A stretch of 64,000 bases of DNA from Pseudoalteromonas ostreae. GTDB taxonomy: Bacteria > Pseudomonadota > Gammaproteobacteria > Enterobacterales > Alteromonadaceae. A program made the translations under genes and the position numbers. Every line of letters starts with the position of its first letter. Within the stretch, counting starts at the first letter, position 1. The notes under the pieces were generated by a model. The model saw nothing but the letters and a program-made list of their open reading frames with translations, did not search any database and was not told the DNA's origin. Of the stretch, positions 47,108 to 56,560 are shown piece after piece. The DNA lies in NCBI RefSeq assembly GCF_018069805.1, contig NZ_JAGPYN010000005.1:124001-188000 (forward strand), read 5' to 3'.

Positions 47108-49084
47108 ATGAAAAGCGGGGTCAAAGCTGTGCGGAAAATATTGATAATTGATAGCAATAGTATTTTAGCGATGCGGATAAAAGTATTGCTTGAATTGATT
47201 GGCTGTGAAGTTGAATTGATCCACTTTTCAATGCTACAGGAATGTACAGCGTTTAATAGTTATGATTTAGTGACTATTGCACATGGTGTTCCAGTAGCTA
47301 CCGCAAAATTTTTAGTGACACAGGTGAGTCAAGATCGCTTTTTACTGCTTGCACCTAAAGTTGAAAACAGCGAACAGCTATCTTTATTTAGTGAGCTTAA
47401 TCGACTGGCACCAAATGCTCTGGTGATTTATCCTTTCTTCGCGAATAAAGAGATCAGCACCTTGTTGGAGAATGTTTTAGAGCTTGGTTCTGATGGTGTT
47501 TTAGTATTACCCACGATATTACTGGTTGATCATATTCCTCAACGCCTTGAAAAGATAGAAAATAGTCTATTAGGTGCTCATATTAAAACTATTACAGCTA
47601 ATAGTATTAGCTCCGCGGTTAGCCAAACGCAAGGACATGAAATTGATCTGCTATTGAGCGATTTTAGTCTGCCAGATGGCTCTGGTTTAGAAGTATTTGC
47701 CGCCCTTAAAATATTATATCCGCAATGTCGTTGCCTACTATTCACCTCAAAGCCAAATCAAGTGTCGATGATTGAAGCTATCCGTCAAGGGGTTGAAGAT
47801 GTACTTGTTAAACCAATCAATGAAAATATGCTACTACAATCAGTACATAAACTTTGGCAAACGGAGTTGTTAAGACGGCATAACTCAGAGTTGGTTGAAC
47901 GCCTGCAAGATACTGTTGATGCACTTATTGAAAAAGATAGCTTGTTACGCGTTATTTATAAGCATACACCTGATGCGATTATGCTATTTGAGCGTAACGG
48001 CGAGGTGATTGAAGCAAACGATGCTTGCTCTAAACTCTTTAGTTTACCCGCAAAAGTACTTAAAGGTAGCTCAGTTTTTACTTTATTAGATACGATGTCT
48101 GCTGAGCAAATTAAAGAAAAAATAGCGACGTTAAATAAAAATCGTCAATTTAGCTGTGACGTGTATCTACCCATGAGAGAAGGAGAGGCTATCCCATTAG
48201 TTGGCTCGTTTAATGAAATTGACCATCATGGTGATATTGCACTCGCGGTTATTTTTAAAAATGTTACTCACCTGAAGCTTAAAGAGGAACTATTACTCGA
48301 AGCAAAAGACATGCTAGAAGAGCAGGTACGCGCTCGAACATCGCAGCTTGAACATGCTAAAAATGTCGCTGAAGCAGCAAACCACAGCAAATCAGAGTTT
48401 CTTGCTAATATGTCCCATGAATTACGTACGCCTATGCATTCAATATTAAGTTTTGCTCGCTTTGGTTTAGACAAACTGGAGGGGGGGGATATCTTTGTCG
48501 AAAAGTTACAGAAATATTTATCTCGCATTGAGTGTAGTGGCGAGCGACTGCTCTCATTACTTAATAATTTACTCGACTTATCTAAACTGGATGTTGGTAA
48601 GTTCCCCTTTAACCCACGTCCGCATAACCTGAGCAATATCATTAAAACCAGTATTGATGATGTGTCAGGTACTGCTTTGGAAAAAGAGATTGAAGTGCAG
48701 TACTTACCACCAAAGCCGCCTATTATAATTGATTGTGATGAAGAGCAAATAAATCAATTATTACGCAATATTCTCGGCAATGCGTTGAAGTTTAGCGATC
48801 CACATAGCTGTATTGAAGTCGTTTTAACTAATCAACAAGAGCATGCAATTATTGAAGTAATTGATAGTGGTATAGGGATACCTGATGATGAACTTGAACA
48901 TGTGTTCTCAAAATTCGTACAAAGTAGCAAAACCAATAGTGGTGCTGGTGGAACTGGACTTGGTTTAGCCTTATGTCGCGAGTTTGTCGCATTACATGAA
49001 GGGGTTATTTCTGCTCATAATAATAGCCTCGAAGGTACTACGATTCGTATTGTTTTGCCTTTAGAGATAAAAAGTTTTAGTTAA
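47108..49084 (+). CDS. Hybrid sensor histidine kinase (pseudo-receiver, receiver, PAS, HisKA, HATPase)
   Basis: This protein of about 658 residues has no membrane segment. Domains in order are an N-terminal receiver-like domain without the phospho-accepting Asp (about 10-125), a true receiver with LLLSDFSLPDGSGLEVF (Asp) and VLVKPINE (Lys), a PAS domain (DAIMLFERNGEVIEANDACSKLF), a coiled coil, HisKA with the phospho-His in FLANMSHELRTPMHS, and an ATPase with NALKFS, DSGIGIPDDE and GGTGLGLAL. A tract of eight G lies in the coding sequence at 48481-48488. It is followed by a response-regulator gene. Confidence 0.9.
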   Translation: MKSGVKAVRKILIIDSNSILAMRIKVLLELIGCEVELIHFSMLQECTAFNSYDLVTIAHGVPVATAKFLVTQVSQDRFLLLAPKVENSEQLSLFSELNRLAPNALVIYPFFANKEISTLLENVLELGSDGVLVLPTILLVDHIPQRLEKIENSLLGAHIKTITANSISSAVSQTQGHEIDLLLSDFSLPDGSGLEVFAALKILYPQCRCLLFTSKPNQVSMIEAIRQGVEDVLVKPINENMLLQSVHKLWQTELLRRHNSELVERLQDTVDALIEKDSLLRVIYKHTPDAIMLFERNGEVIEANDACSKLFSLPAKVLKGSSVFTLLDTMSAEQIKEKIATLNKNRQFSCDVYLPMREGEAIPLVGSFNEIDHHGDIALAVIFKNVTHLKLKEELLLEAKDMLEEQVRARTSQLEHAKNVAEAANHSKSEFLANMSHELRTPMHSILSFARFGLDKLEGGDIFVEKLQKYLSRIECSGERLLSLLNNLLDLSKLDVGKFPFNPRPHNLSNIIKTSIDDVSGTALEKEIEVQYLPPKPPIIIDCDEEQINQLLRNILGNALKFSDPHSCIEVVLTNQQEHAIIEVIDSGIGIPDDELEHVFSKFVQSSKTNSGAGGTGLGLALCREFVALHEGVISAHNNSLEGTTIRIVLPLEIKSFS

Positions 49085-49150
49085 GCAAGAATAAATTACT
49101 TAGCCTTACTGGTAAGAGTTTTTTTTACGACTAAACTATTAATATGAATT

Positions 49151-50299
49151 ATGAAATGGATGACAATTATGCCAGTAACTAGAATTCTAGCTGTTGATGA
49201 CGAGCCCTTTAATTTAGAGATTATAGAAGAAATATTGTTAGATCTTGATTTTGAATTAAAGATGGCCAGCAGTGGCCCTGAGTGCCTCAGTGTAGTGGAA
49301 GAGTTTGCGCCGCAAGTTATTTTACTTGACGTGAGTATGCCAAAAATGAATGGTTATGAGGTATGTAGAAAGCTAAAAGCCAATCCCAGTACGGCTCATA
49401 TTATAGTTATGTTTGTATCAGCCAGAGGCACTGTTGAAGAGCGGATGGAAGGATATGCAGTCGGTGCGGAAGATTATATTGTTAAGCCATTTGGGCCGGA
49501 CGAACTTAAATCAAAACTGAAAATCCTTAATCAAGTCCTCATTGAAAAAAAATCGTTAGAACAGCAAATAGAAGAGGCCACATCAACCGCATTCAATGCC
49601 ATGGCAAACAGTAGTGAAATGGGGCAAATAGTTAATTATATTGAGAGTATTGGTATGATTAACAACACTAAAGCACTTGGTGAAAGCTTGGTTCATTGTT
49701 TAAGAACGTTTGATTTACAAAGTAATGTTGAGTTTAGATCTAGTATTGATGCTCCTGAGCATTTTTCTCTAAATGGTACGTGTTCGCCAATTGTAATTGA
49801 ATTGTTTGATATGCTAAAAAATAAGGGGCGCTTACATGAGTTTTCTCACCGTATTTTAGTTAATTATGAATTAATTAGTTTATTAGTTTTAAACATGCCA
49901 GATCACGATCCTGATAAGCATGGCCGGATCCGTGATCATGTGTGTTTTATTGTCAGTGTTACAGAGCAACAGTTACGAGCAATCATGACTCGTGAAGCTT
50001 TAGAATTGCAACAAACAAAGCTAAATGATGCAATTACTATGGTTAATAGCAAGTTTCATGGCTTAATTGAGCTGTTGAATGAAAATCGTAAGAGTAATGA
50101 AGCCGTATTCAAACGTTTACAAGAAGAATTAGAAGATCGGATCCCGACAATGGGGTTAGATGAAGATCAAGAAGTGTTTATTTATCAGAAGGTAGATCAC
50201 GCTATTCAAAAATCAGTTGCCCGTGAAGAGTCTGTGAAGGGGGTAAAAGCCGCTTTTTATGAAATTGAGCAAGACTTATCAACTTTACTGAGTAAATAA
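49151..50299 (+). CDS. Response regulator with a large uncharacterised C-terminal domain
   Basis: This is a 382-residue protein (the internal ATG at 49169, MPVTRILAVDDE, is an equally good start). The receiver has the acidic pair in AVDDEPFN, the phospho-Asp in VILLDVSMPKMNGYEV and the Lys in YIVKPFGPDEL. About 240 C-terminal residues show no recognised output domain; they include helical, coiled-coil-like stretches. It lies 66 bases after the hybrid kinase and is probably its partner. Confidence 0.82.
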   Translation: MKWMTIMPVTRILAVDDEPFNLEIIEEILLDLDFELKMASSGPECLSVVEEFAPQVILLDVSMPKMNGYEVCRKLKANPSTAHIIVMFVSARGTVEERMEGYAVGAEDYIVKPFGPDELKSKLKILNQVLIEKKSLEQQIEEATSTAFNAMANSSEMGQIVNYIESIGMINNTKALGESLVHCLRTFDLQSNVEFRSSIDAPEHFSLNGTCSPIVIELFDMLKNKGRLHEFSHRILVNYELISLLVLNMPDHDPDKHGRIRDHVCFIVSVTEQQLRAIMTREALELQQTKLNDAITMVNSKFHGLIELLNENRKSNEAVFKRLQEELEDRIPTMGLDEDQEVFIYQKVDHAIQKSVAREESVKGVKAAFYEIEQDLSTLLSK

Positions 50300-50318
50300 C
50301 AAGGTTAATACTGAAGCC

Positions 50319-50348
50319 CCAAGAGATGATAAGCTATGCATCTCTTGG
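50319..50348. terminator. Hairpin at the end of queG and the response regulator
   Basis: The inverted repeat ccaagagatg / catctcttgg overlaps the last codons of queG. A short T-run (ggccttttt) follows on the plus side, so it may end the plus-strand regulator transcript. Confidence 0.45.
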
Positions 50349-51467
50349 CAGGCCTTTTTCTACGATACGTATCAAACGGGCGGTTTTTCGTAGCAGCTTA
50401 TCTTGTTTTGAGCGTTGTTGCTTAAGCGCCCACTCTATATGTTCTTTTACCAATTCGGTTGATTGATCATAACTGGCGCTGAGCGCGTCAACGATCGATT
50501 GGCTAAATTGCGCATTACCTAAACCTACAGCAATATTTCGGAGCCAGCGTTGATGGCCAATTCGACGGATTGGACTGCCTTCGGTATTTTTTAAAAAGGT
50601 GGCTTCATCCCAACTAAATAAATCAAGTAAATCTTTATCTTTTAATTGTGTTCGTGGGTGAAAGTCGGCTTCATCGGTAATTTGCCCGTAGCGGTTCCAT
50701 GGGCAAACTAATTGGCAATCATCACAGCCGTAAACGCGATTACCTAATAGTGAGCGATATTGCTCTGGGATTGGCCCTTGTAGCTCAATAGTAAGATAAG
50801 AAATACACTTGCGCGCATCAACTACGTAAGGTTCTACAATTGCGCCGGTTGGGCATAAAGTTATGCAGGCTACACACTTCCCACATCCCTCAAACTCATT
50901 GGGCTTATCAATTGGTAAAGGGATATCAACAAATAACTCACCCAAAAAGAACCAAGAACCGGCTTCTTTATTGATTAGCAAGCTGTGTTTTCCACGCCAG
51001 CCTAAACCTGCTTTTTCAGCAAGTTGACGTTCTAATACTGGTGCTGAATCAACAAATGGCCGATAACCTAAGTGACCGATTTGAAGCTCAATTTTTTGAC
51101 CTAATTTCTTTAATCGATTACGCATCAGTTTATGATAATCACGCCCTAACGCATAACGACTAATATACGCTTTATCGGTATTTTTGAGGGTTTTAGCAAA
51201 GCTTGCATCGGGGGGCAGGTAATTCATTTTTACAGATATAACCCGCACAGTACCTGGGACTAGCTCCGCAGGGCGAGCGCGTTTCATACCATGAGCGGCC
51301 ATATATTCCATATCGCCGTGATAGCCTAAATCAAGCCAGCGCTGTAATTGTGCTTCGTGTTTGCTTAAATCAATGTCAGTGATGCCAACTTCGGCAAAGC
51401 CAAGCTCTTTACCCCACTGTTTTATATCAAGGGCTAACTGCGTGTGATCGGATATTGAGCTACTCAC
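50334..51467 (-). CDS. queG: Epoxyqueuosine reductase QueG
   Basis: This 377-residue cobalamin and iron-sulfur enzyme makes the last step of queuosine in tRNA. Seen are FAEVGITDIDL, YLPPDASF, the DSAPVLERQLAEKAGLGWRGKHS core, GELFVDIPLP, and two ferredoxin-like clusters with CGKCVACITLCPTGAI and CDDCQLVCPWN. The length matches the family. Confidence 0.95.
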   Translation of the reverse strand: MSSSISDHTQLALDIKQWGKELGFAEVGITDIDLSKHEAQLQRWLDLGYHGDMEYMAAHGMKRARPAELVPGTVRVISVKMNYLPPDASFAKTLKNTDKAYISRYALGRDYHKLMRNRLKKLGQKIELQIGHLGYRPFVDSAPVLERQLAEKAGLGWRGKHSLLINKEAGSWFFLGELFVDIPLPIDKPNEFEGCGKCVACITLCPTGAIVEPYVVDARKCISYLTIELQGPIPEQYRSLLGNRVYGCDDCQLVCPWNRYGQITDEADFHPRTQLKDKDLLDLFSWDEATFLKNTEGSPIRRIGHQRWLRNIAVGLGNAQFSQSIVDALSASYDQSTELVKEHIEWALKQQRSKQDKLLRKTARLIRIVEKGLPRDA

Positions 51468-51538
51468 ATGGGTACATCATTCAGAAAAAAATAACGGCGC
51501 AATTTAACATATTTACAGCACAGTTAAAACGCTTGTAC

Positions 51539-52780
51539 TTAGACAAAACGCTTTAACTGCTGCTGAGTTTGCTCACTTAGCTGTTGTGATAATTGACAAT
51601 CACCTAGCGCTACATCAATTTGTGCTTTTGCTTGGCTGCCTAATGCAACGATTTGTTCAACTGATTGATGGGTTTGATTTTGTGTCTGTTCGAGTAAGTG
51701 CACAGCGCTTACAATTTGCTGTAATTGTTGTTGATTGTGTTCAAATTCAACAAGCCGATCGGTAAATCCATGGGATGTATTACTAATGGTTGTTTCTGCA
51801 TTATGTGAATAACTGACAAGTTGCTCAGATTCTTTATTTGTTTGATTTACTAAAGAATCCATTTGGTTGATGAAATCGCTGATCTGGCGAGTTGCATCGC
51901 TTACTTTAACCGATAAAGTTCTTACTTCATCTGCTACAACCGCAAAACCACGACCAGCTTCACCCGCACGAGCGGCTTCTATTGCAGCATTAAGCGCCAA
52001 CAAATTAGTTTGATCTGAAAACTCTTCAACCATTTTCAGGATGCTACGAATATTCTCGCTGTTTTGTTTTAAGCCAGAAATCGTTTCTGAAAAACGGCTC
52101 AATACATGACTAATCGATTTAACTTGAGTGACTAGTTTTGTGAGTTCTTGTGCAGAGTGTGTAACAAAGTTTAAATGCTCTGCGTTTACTTGATGAACAT
52201 CATCGGTATTGGTAACGATACTTTGCAGACTATCAGTTATTTGATTACTGGCTGCGGTTATTGTTTGGCTAAAATCAATTTGTTGTTCGCTTAGCTGCGC
52301 CGTATGTTGCATTGACTCAGTCACTTGATTATTACTTTGTGCGCTGGCCTGCGAACTTTGGTAAGTGGTAGCGAGTAATTGGCTTAGATGATCAGTAAAG
52401 GTATTGTACTGTTGGCTGATCTCACGAAATTCATCATAGGTAAAGTGGGGGAGTTTAGCTGCTAAGTTTGCATCTTGGCGGTTAATTTTTACTAACGTAT
52501 CGCGCATTGCTGTTACTGGGCGCACGATCAGAAAGCGCATGTAAAAGAGTGTAAAGGCAAAGCCGGCAATAATAATCACCGTGAGTAACCAAAATAGGCT
52601 AGTGTCTGCGCCTTGCGTAGTTAGATTGTTATATAACCAAATCAGAGTAATAGCTTGAAAAATAAATACAAAGCTAAGGTTGCCAACAATTTTTCGGGTT
52701 AAAGTAAAAAAGAAGCTTTGTTCTATAAAGTTATAAATACGCATATACCCACTCATTAATTGCCCGCTCGGCTGTTGCAT
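51539..52780 (-). CDS. Methyl-accepting chemotaxis protein
   Basis: This 413-residue receptor has two membrane segments close together (about [15 protein letters not shown] and [20 protein letters not shown]), so there is almost no periplasmic sensor domain. A HAMP-like region ([16 protein letters not shown]) and a signalling domain with the hairpin [32 protein letters not shown] follow. It probably senses an internal or membrane cue. Confidence 0.92.
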   Translation of the reverse strand: MQQPSGQLMSGYMRIYNFIEQSFFFTLTRKIVGNLSFVFIFQAITLIWLYNNLTTQGADTSLFWLLTVIIIAGFAFTLFYMRFLIVRPVTAMRDTLVKINRQDANLAAKLPHFTYDEFREISQQYNTFTDHLSQLLATTYQSSQASAQSNNQVTESMQHTAQLSEQQIDFSQTITAASNQITDSLQSIVTNTDDVHQVNAEHLNFVTHSAQELTKLVTQVKSISHVLSRFSETISGLKQNSENIRSILKMVEEFSDQTNLLALNAAIEAARAGEAGRGFAVVADEVRTLSVKVSDATRQISDFINQMDSLVNQTNKESEQLVSYSHNAETTISNTSHGFTDRLVEFEHNQQQLQQIVSAVHLLEQTQNQTHQSVEQIVALGSQAKAQIDVALGDCQLSQQLSEQTQQQLKRFV

Positions 52781-52853
52781 TTGTTTTACTCAGTATCGTT
52801 CAAATTCACTTTAATTCAAGAATATAGGATGAACGACAGCCATTTTTTAATAA

Positions 52854-53552
52854 CTACAGTGAGTTTAAAATCATTTTAGTGTTGCATGGATAATTAGTAA
52901 AAATTCCGTCGACACCAAAACTAAGCATTAACTCAATATCTTCTTGTTTATCAACAGTGTATGCATAAACTTGTAAGCCGCGTTGTTTGGCATCCGCGAC
53001 AAACTCATAGTTAATAAAGTTTTTATCAACATGAATACTAAACGCCTGTAAGCGCTGGGCAAATTCGGCATAGTTGATGGGAATGGAGCCCGTTAATGCG
53101 CCAATTTTTAGCCAAGGTAGTTTTTGTTTAAGCCACATTAATTGATGATGATCAAATGAAGAGACTAACAGCATATCCTGAGATAGTTTGTTATTAACGA
53201 TATTTAATTCAATCAGCTCAACAAATTTATCCAACGAAAAAGTATGTTTTAACTCAAGGTTTAAGAGCACTTTATTAGCTGTCCAATCAATAGTTTGCTG
53301 TAGGGTTGGGACAAATTCACCATTGCCTGCATCAAAACATTGAATTTGCTCTCGGGTGAATTTATTTATTTTGCCGCGGCCGCTGGTTGTGCGATCTAGC
53401 CAAGTATCATGGATGATCATGTAATCATCCAAACAGCTTTGTACATCGACTTCAATGCCATCAACCTCTATGTCTACAGCAGCTGTAATTGCACTCTGAG
53501 TATTTTCTGGATAAGTGCCACTGGCGCCGCGATGAGCAAAAACTTTTATCAT
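52854..53552 (-). CDS. Glycerophosphodiester phosphodiesterase
   Basis: This protein of 232 residues has the GDPD signatures FAHRGASGTYPENTQSA, GIEVDVQSCLDDYMIIHDTWLDRTT and LNLELKH, with catalytic His and Glu residues. The ATG at 53552 is chosen because it forms the atga overlap with the upstream transporter gene; a longer frame would start inside that gene at 53579. It has no signal peptide, so it is cytoplasmic (UgpQ-like). Confidence 0.9.
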   Translation of the reverse strand: MIKVFAHRGASGTYPENTQSAITAAVDIEVDGIEVDVQSCLDDYMIIHDTWLDRTTSGRGKINKFTREQIQCFDAGNGEFVPTLQQTIDWTANKVLLNLELKHTFSLDKFVELIELNIVNNKLSQDMLLVSSFDHHQLMWLKQKLPWLKIGALTGSIPINYAEFAQRLQAFSIHVDKNFINYEFVADAKQRGLQVYAYTVDKQEDIELMLSFGVDGIFTNYPCNTKMILNSL

Positions 53553-54415
53553 AATCTGTGTTTCCGAGTAATTGACCATGTTTCGTAAAATGCTGCACTG
53601 ATCACTAAAGCACCGCCAAGTATGGTCTGTAGTGAAGGTTGCTCATGCAGCAGCAAAAAAGCTAAAAATGTGCCATACAAAGGCTGTAAACAAGAAATAA
53701 GCCCCGCTGTTGATGCTGATAAATATTGTAAACTTGCCGCAAATAAAGAGTGCGGAGTTGCAGTAAAAATTACACCAGCGACGACCAATAACCCCAAATC
53801 TTGGTTTGCTATATTTATCACTGGTACTTCAATAAAAGCACATAATAATAAGCTAGCCACTAATGTTTGATAAAACATAGTTTGTGGCCCAGCGTAGTGG
53901 CTAAAGTATCGCTTATGAACAATATTTCTAAAAGCGAAAAAAAATGCTGAAATAATCCCTGTTACCACCCCTAAGGTCACATTATTACCCATATCTACAT
54001 TTGGGATCAGTAAATAGATCCCAGTTATTACTACGCCTGCACTGAGCAAATCGTTTACTTTGGGTTTACTACTATTAAAGAATGGTTCAATAAATACGGT
54101 GATCACTGGGTAAGTAAAAAATGCAATCATGCCAATGGCAATCCCAGCCATTTGCATACCTGCAAAATAGGTAACCCAATGTATACCTACAGCAGCTCCT
54201 AACAACAAAGCAATCAAGTAATCTTTAGCACAGCTGAGTTTAATTGCTTTTTTTTGCCATAACAGCAATATCATAATAGCCAGACCCGCTATGGCTGCGC
54301 GGTACACGGTGATATCTAATGCGTTGAGATTTATTAATTTGGCAAATAGTGCTGTGCCACCAAAAAGTAATACCGCAATATGTAAATAAATTAAACTTTG
54401 TTGTTGGGGTTGCAT
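53549..54415 (-). CDS. EamA/DMT-family transporter
   Basis: This 288-residue protein has ten hydrophobic segments arranged as two EamA halves (GGTALFAKLINLNALDITVYRAAIAG, and FFFAFRNIVHKRYFSHY in the second half). The family exports amino acids or other metabolites. The substrate is unknown. It forms an operon with the GDPD gene. Confidence 0.87.
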   Translation of the reverse strand: MQPQQQSLIYLHIAVLLFGGTALFAKLINLNALDITVYRAAIAGLAIMILLLWQKKAIKLSCAKDYLIALLLGAAVGIHWVTYFAGMQMAGIAIGMIAFFTYPVITVFIEPFFNSSKPKVNDLLSAGVVITGIYLLIPNVDMGNNVTLGVVTGIISAFFFAFRNIVHKRYFSHYAGPQTMFYQTLVASLLLCAFIEVPVINIANQDLGLLVVAGVIFTATPHSLFAASLQYLSASTAGLISCLQPLYGTFLAFLLLHEQPSLQTILGGALVISAAFYETWSITRKHRL

Positions 54416-54568
54416 GTAAATTCGCTCTGCTATTTTTTACTATCTTATCACTGCTCATAATAAGGTGAAATTTTTAAAACATGACAAATGTCAGCAAAGT
54501 TGATGACATTTTACACTCTTATTTTTTTTAGCGGCTGGCATAGTTATCACATTCAACTGGAGGTAATT

Positions 54569-54724
54569 ATGAATGCTTTAATTTTAATCAGTTTATATAT
54601 CAGCGACTTTTTTGAAATATATAGTTTTAGTATTACTTACGCCGGTTACTTTATGTTGTTATGTGTTTTTATGTTATTTAGTAAAAACATAATTATAAAT
54701 AAAACGATACACTTGGGGTATTAG
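54569..54724 (+). CDS. Small membrane protein upstream of a DesK-like kinase
   Basis: This 51-residue, strongly hydrophobic protein has one or two membrane segments (NALILISLYISDFFEIY and GYFMLLCVFMLFSK). The start is the ATG at 54569, which has a strong ggagg site nine bases before it; an upstream frame from 54488 has none. It ends one base before the kinase gene, so the two are coupled. No family recognised. Confidence 0.6.
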   Translation: MNALILISLYISDFFEIYSFSITYAGYFMLLCVFMLFSKNIIINKTIHLGY

Positions 54725-54725
54725 T

Positions 54726-55829
54726 ATGAGTTCACTTGACACGGTTGCTGAGCAAATAGATAAAGGGTTTTGGAAGTATGGACATTTAATTTTTACCGGC
54801 TTTTATTTGTTGCCAATTATGATTAACTTTGCAAATTTAACCGCAAACAACATTTTTATGTCCTTAGCTTTATATATTGCTTTTATTATGCTCTATGTAA
54901 AAGCAATAAATTGCCAAGATACCGATACTACTAAGTTAGTTATTGCTATGTTGTTAGTTTGTTTTAGTGCTACTTTTTATACCTCAGGCACACCGACATT
55001 ATTTGGTTTCGTTGCCTACATTGTCGGTTATGCATATAGTAAACTGCAACGAATTTATTCAGCATTAGTGGTCATTTTAACTGTTTTATTAAGTGCATAT
55101 ATTGGCGATGTTGCAAAAGTAGAATACTTTCTCGCCATATCTTTAATTTTATGTGTTGCCCTATTTAGCTACGGTATAGCTGCAAAAAGAGAGCAGCAAT
55201 ATAAAATCCGCGAGCAAGAAAACGCCACGCAATTAGAACAATTAGCAGCAATTGCTGAACGCGAACGTATTGCCCGCGATTTACATGATATTTTAGGTCA
55301 TTCTCTTTCATCAATTGCTTTAAAAGCAGAGCTTGCTAATAAATTAAATCAAGGTGAGCGTTACACACAAGCAAATACTGAAATTGCCCAAGTTGCAGAG
55401 CTTGCAAGGCAGCTATTGAGTGATGTGAGAAGTGCTGTCAGTGATTTAAAACAGCTCAATCTTGCGAGCCAAATTTCCCAATTGAAACAAAGGCTAACCG
55501 AACAAGGTTTTGAGGCGGATTTTAATGTGAAGTTAAATGCGTTACCTGCAAAAGTAGAAGGTATCGCAAGTCTTATAATTAAGGAGGCTGTTACTAACTT
55601 ACTACGCCATAGTAGCACCAAGAAATGCATCGTTAGCATAACGCAAAATCAGCAGCAATTAATAATCAATGTGATTGATCATGCACCATGTAGCTCAATA
55701 AAACCTGGAAATGGCTTAAATGGCATTAAAGAACGAGCAGAGCAGCTAGACGGTAAGGCTACATTTACCTGTGAGGATAACTTTAGTTTAAATGTAATGC
55801 TGCCTTTAACTACGAAGGATTTCCAATGA
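54726..55829 (+). CDS. DesK-like sensor histidine kinase (HisKA_3)
   Basis: This 367-residue kinase has about five to six membrane segments in the first 150 residues, a coiled coil, the HisKA_3 dimerisation motif ERERIARDLHDILGHSLSS with the phospho-His, and a short ATPase with LIIKEAVTNLLRHS and GNGLNGIKERAEQLDG. Architecture and neighbour match the DesKR type, which senses membrane fluidity in Bacillus; the cue here is unknown. Confidence 0.88.
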   Translation: MSSLDTVAEQIDKGFWKYGHLIFTGFYLLPIMINFANLTANNIFMSLALYIAFIMLYVKAINCQDTDTTKLVIAMLLVCFSATFYTSGTPTLFGFVAYIVGYAYSKLQRIYSALVVILTVLLSAYIGDVAKVEYFLAISLILCVALFSYGIAAKREQQYKIREQENATQLEQLAAIAERERIARDLHDILGHSLSSIALKAELANKLNQGERYTQANTEIAQVAELARQLLSDVRSAVSDLKQLNLASQISQLKQRLTEQGFEADFNVKLNALPAKVEGIASLIIKEAVTNLLRHSSTKKCIVSITQNQQQLIINVIDHAPCSSIKPGNGLNGIKERAEQLDGKATFTCEDNFSLNVMLPLTTKDFQ

Positions 55830-56440
55830 TTAAGGTGTATTTAGTAGAAGATCAGGCGCTTGTGCGCGACGCAATCGCAGCATTATTAAGTCTAGATTTT
55901 AATATTGAGGTAATTGGTCAAGCAAGTAACGGGCAAGATGCATTAACAGCCATAAACATGCTAGATAGCAACTCTCTTCCTGATATTATTTTAACCGACA
56001 TCGAAATGCCTAGCATGAACGGCATCGAACTCAGTGAGCAAATTGCATCAAAATACCCAGCTATAAAAATAGTTATTATGACCACCTTTTCGCGAGCGGG
56101 TTATATTAGGCGTTCTTTAAGTGCTGGCGTTAAGGGCTTTATTTTAAAAGAAGCCCCGAGCGATGAATTAATTAGCGCGCTTAAAAAAGTAATGCACGGG
56201 CAAAAGGTCATTGATCCTGAGCTTGCTATTAACGCATTAGATGATACTGATCCGTTGACAGATAAAGAACGAAAAGCATTGCAACTCGCAAGTGAAGGGT
56301 TGAAAACAGCCGATATTGCCGCAAGGTTATATTTAAGCGAGGGCACGGTACGTAATTACTTATCAGACGCTATTGCGAAACTAAATGCCATAAACCGAGT
56401 AGATGCAGCGCGTATAGCCAAACAAAAAGGCTGGCTATAA
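55826..56440 (+). CDS. NarL/LuxR-family response regulator (DesR-like)
   Basis: This 204-residue regulator has a receiver with VYLVEDQALVRDAIAALL and the phospho-Asp in IILTDIEMPSMNG, and a C-terminal LuxR-type helix-turn-helix (LTDKERKALQLASEGLKTADIAARLYLSEGTVRNYLSDAIAKL). It overlaps the kinase gene by four bases. Confidence 0.92.
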   Translation: MIKVYLVEDQALVRDAIAALLSLDFNIEVIGQASNGQDALTAINMLDSNSLPDIILTDIEMPSMNGIELSEQIASKYPAIKIVIMTTFSRAGYIRRSLSAGVKGFILKEAPSDELISALKKVMHGQKVIDPELAINALDDTDPLTDKERKALQLASEGLKTADIAARLYLSEGTVRNYLSDAIAKLNAINRVDAARIAKQKGWL

Positions 56441-56560
56441 CGCCATTATAAGCAGTTTAAAGCAGGTAAAAGCGCTTTCTTAAAAGTTTCATAGCTTTTG
56501 CCTGTCTCATTGATCGGTTATGGGTTAAAATAACATCATAACCAATTAACAAGATAGTGA

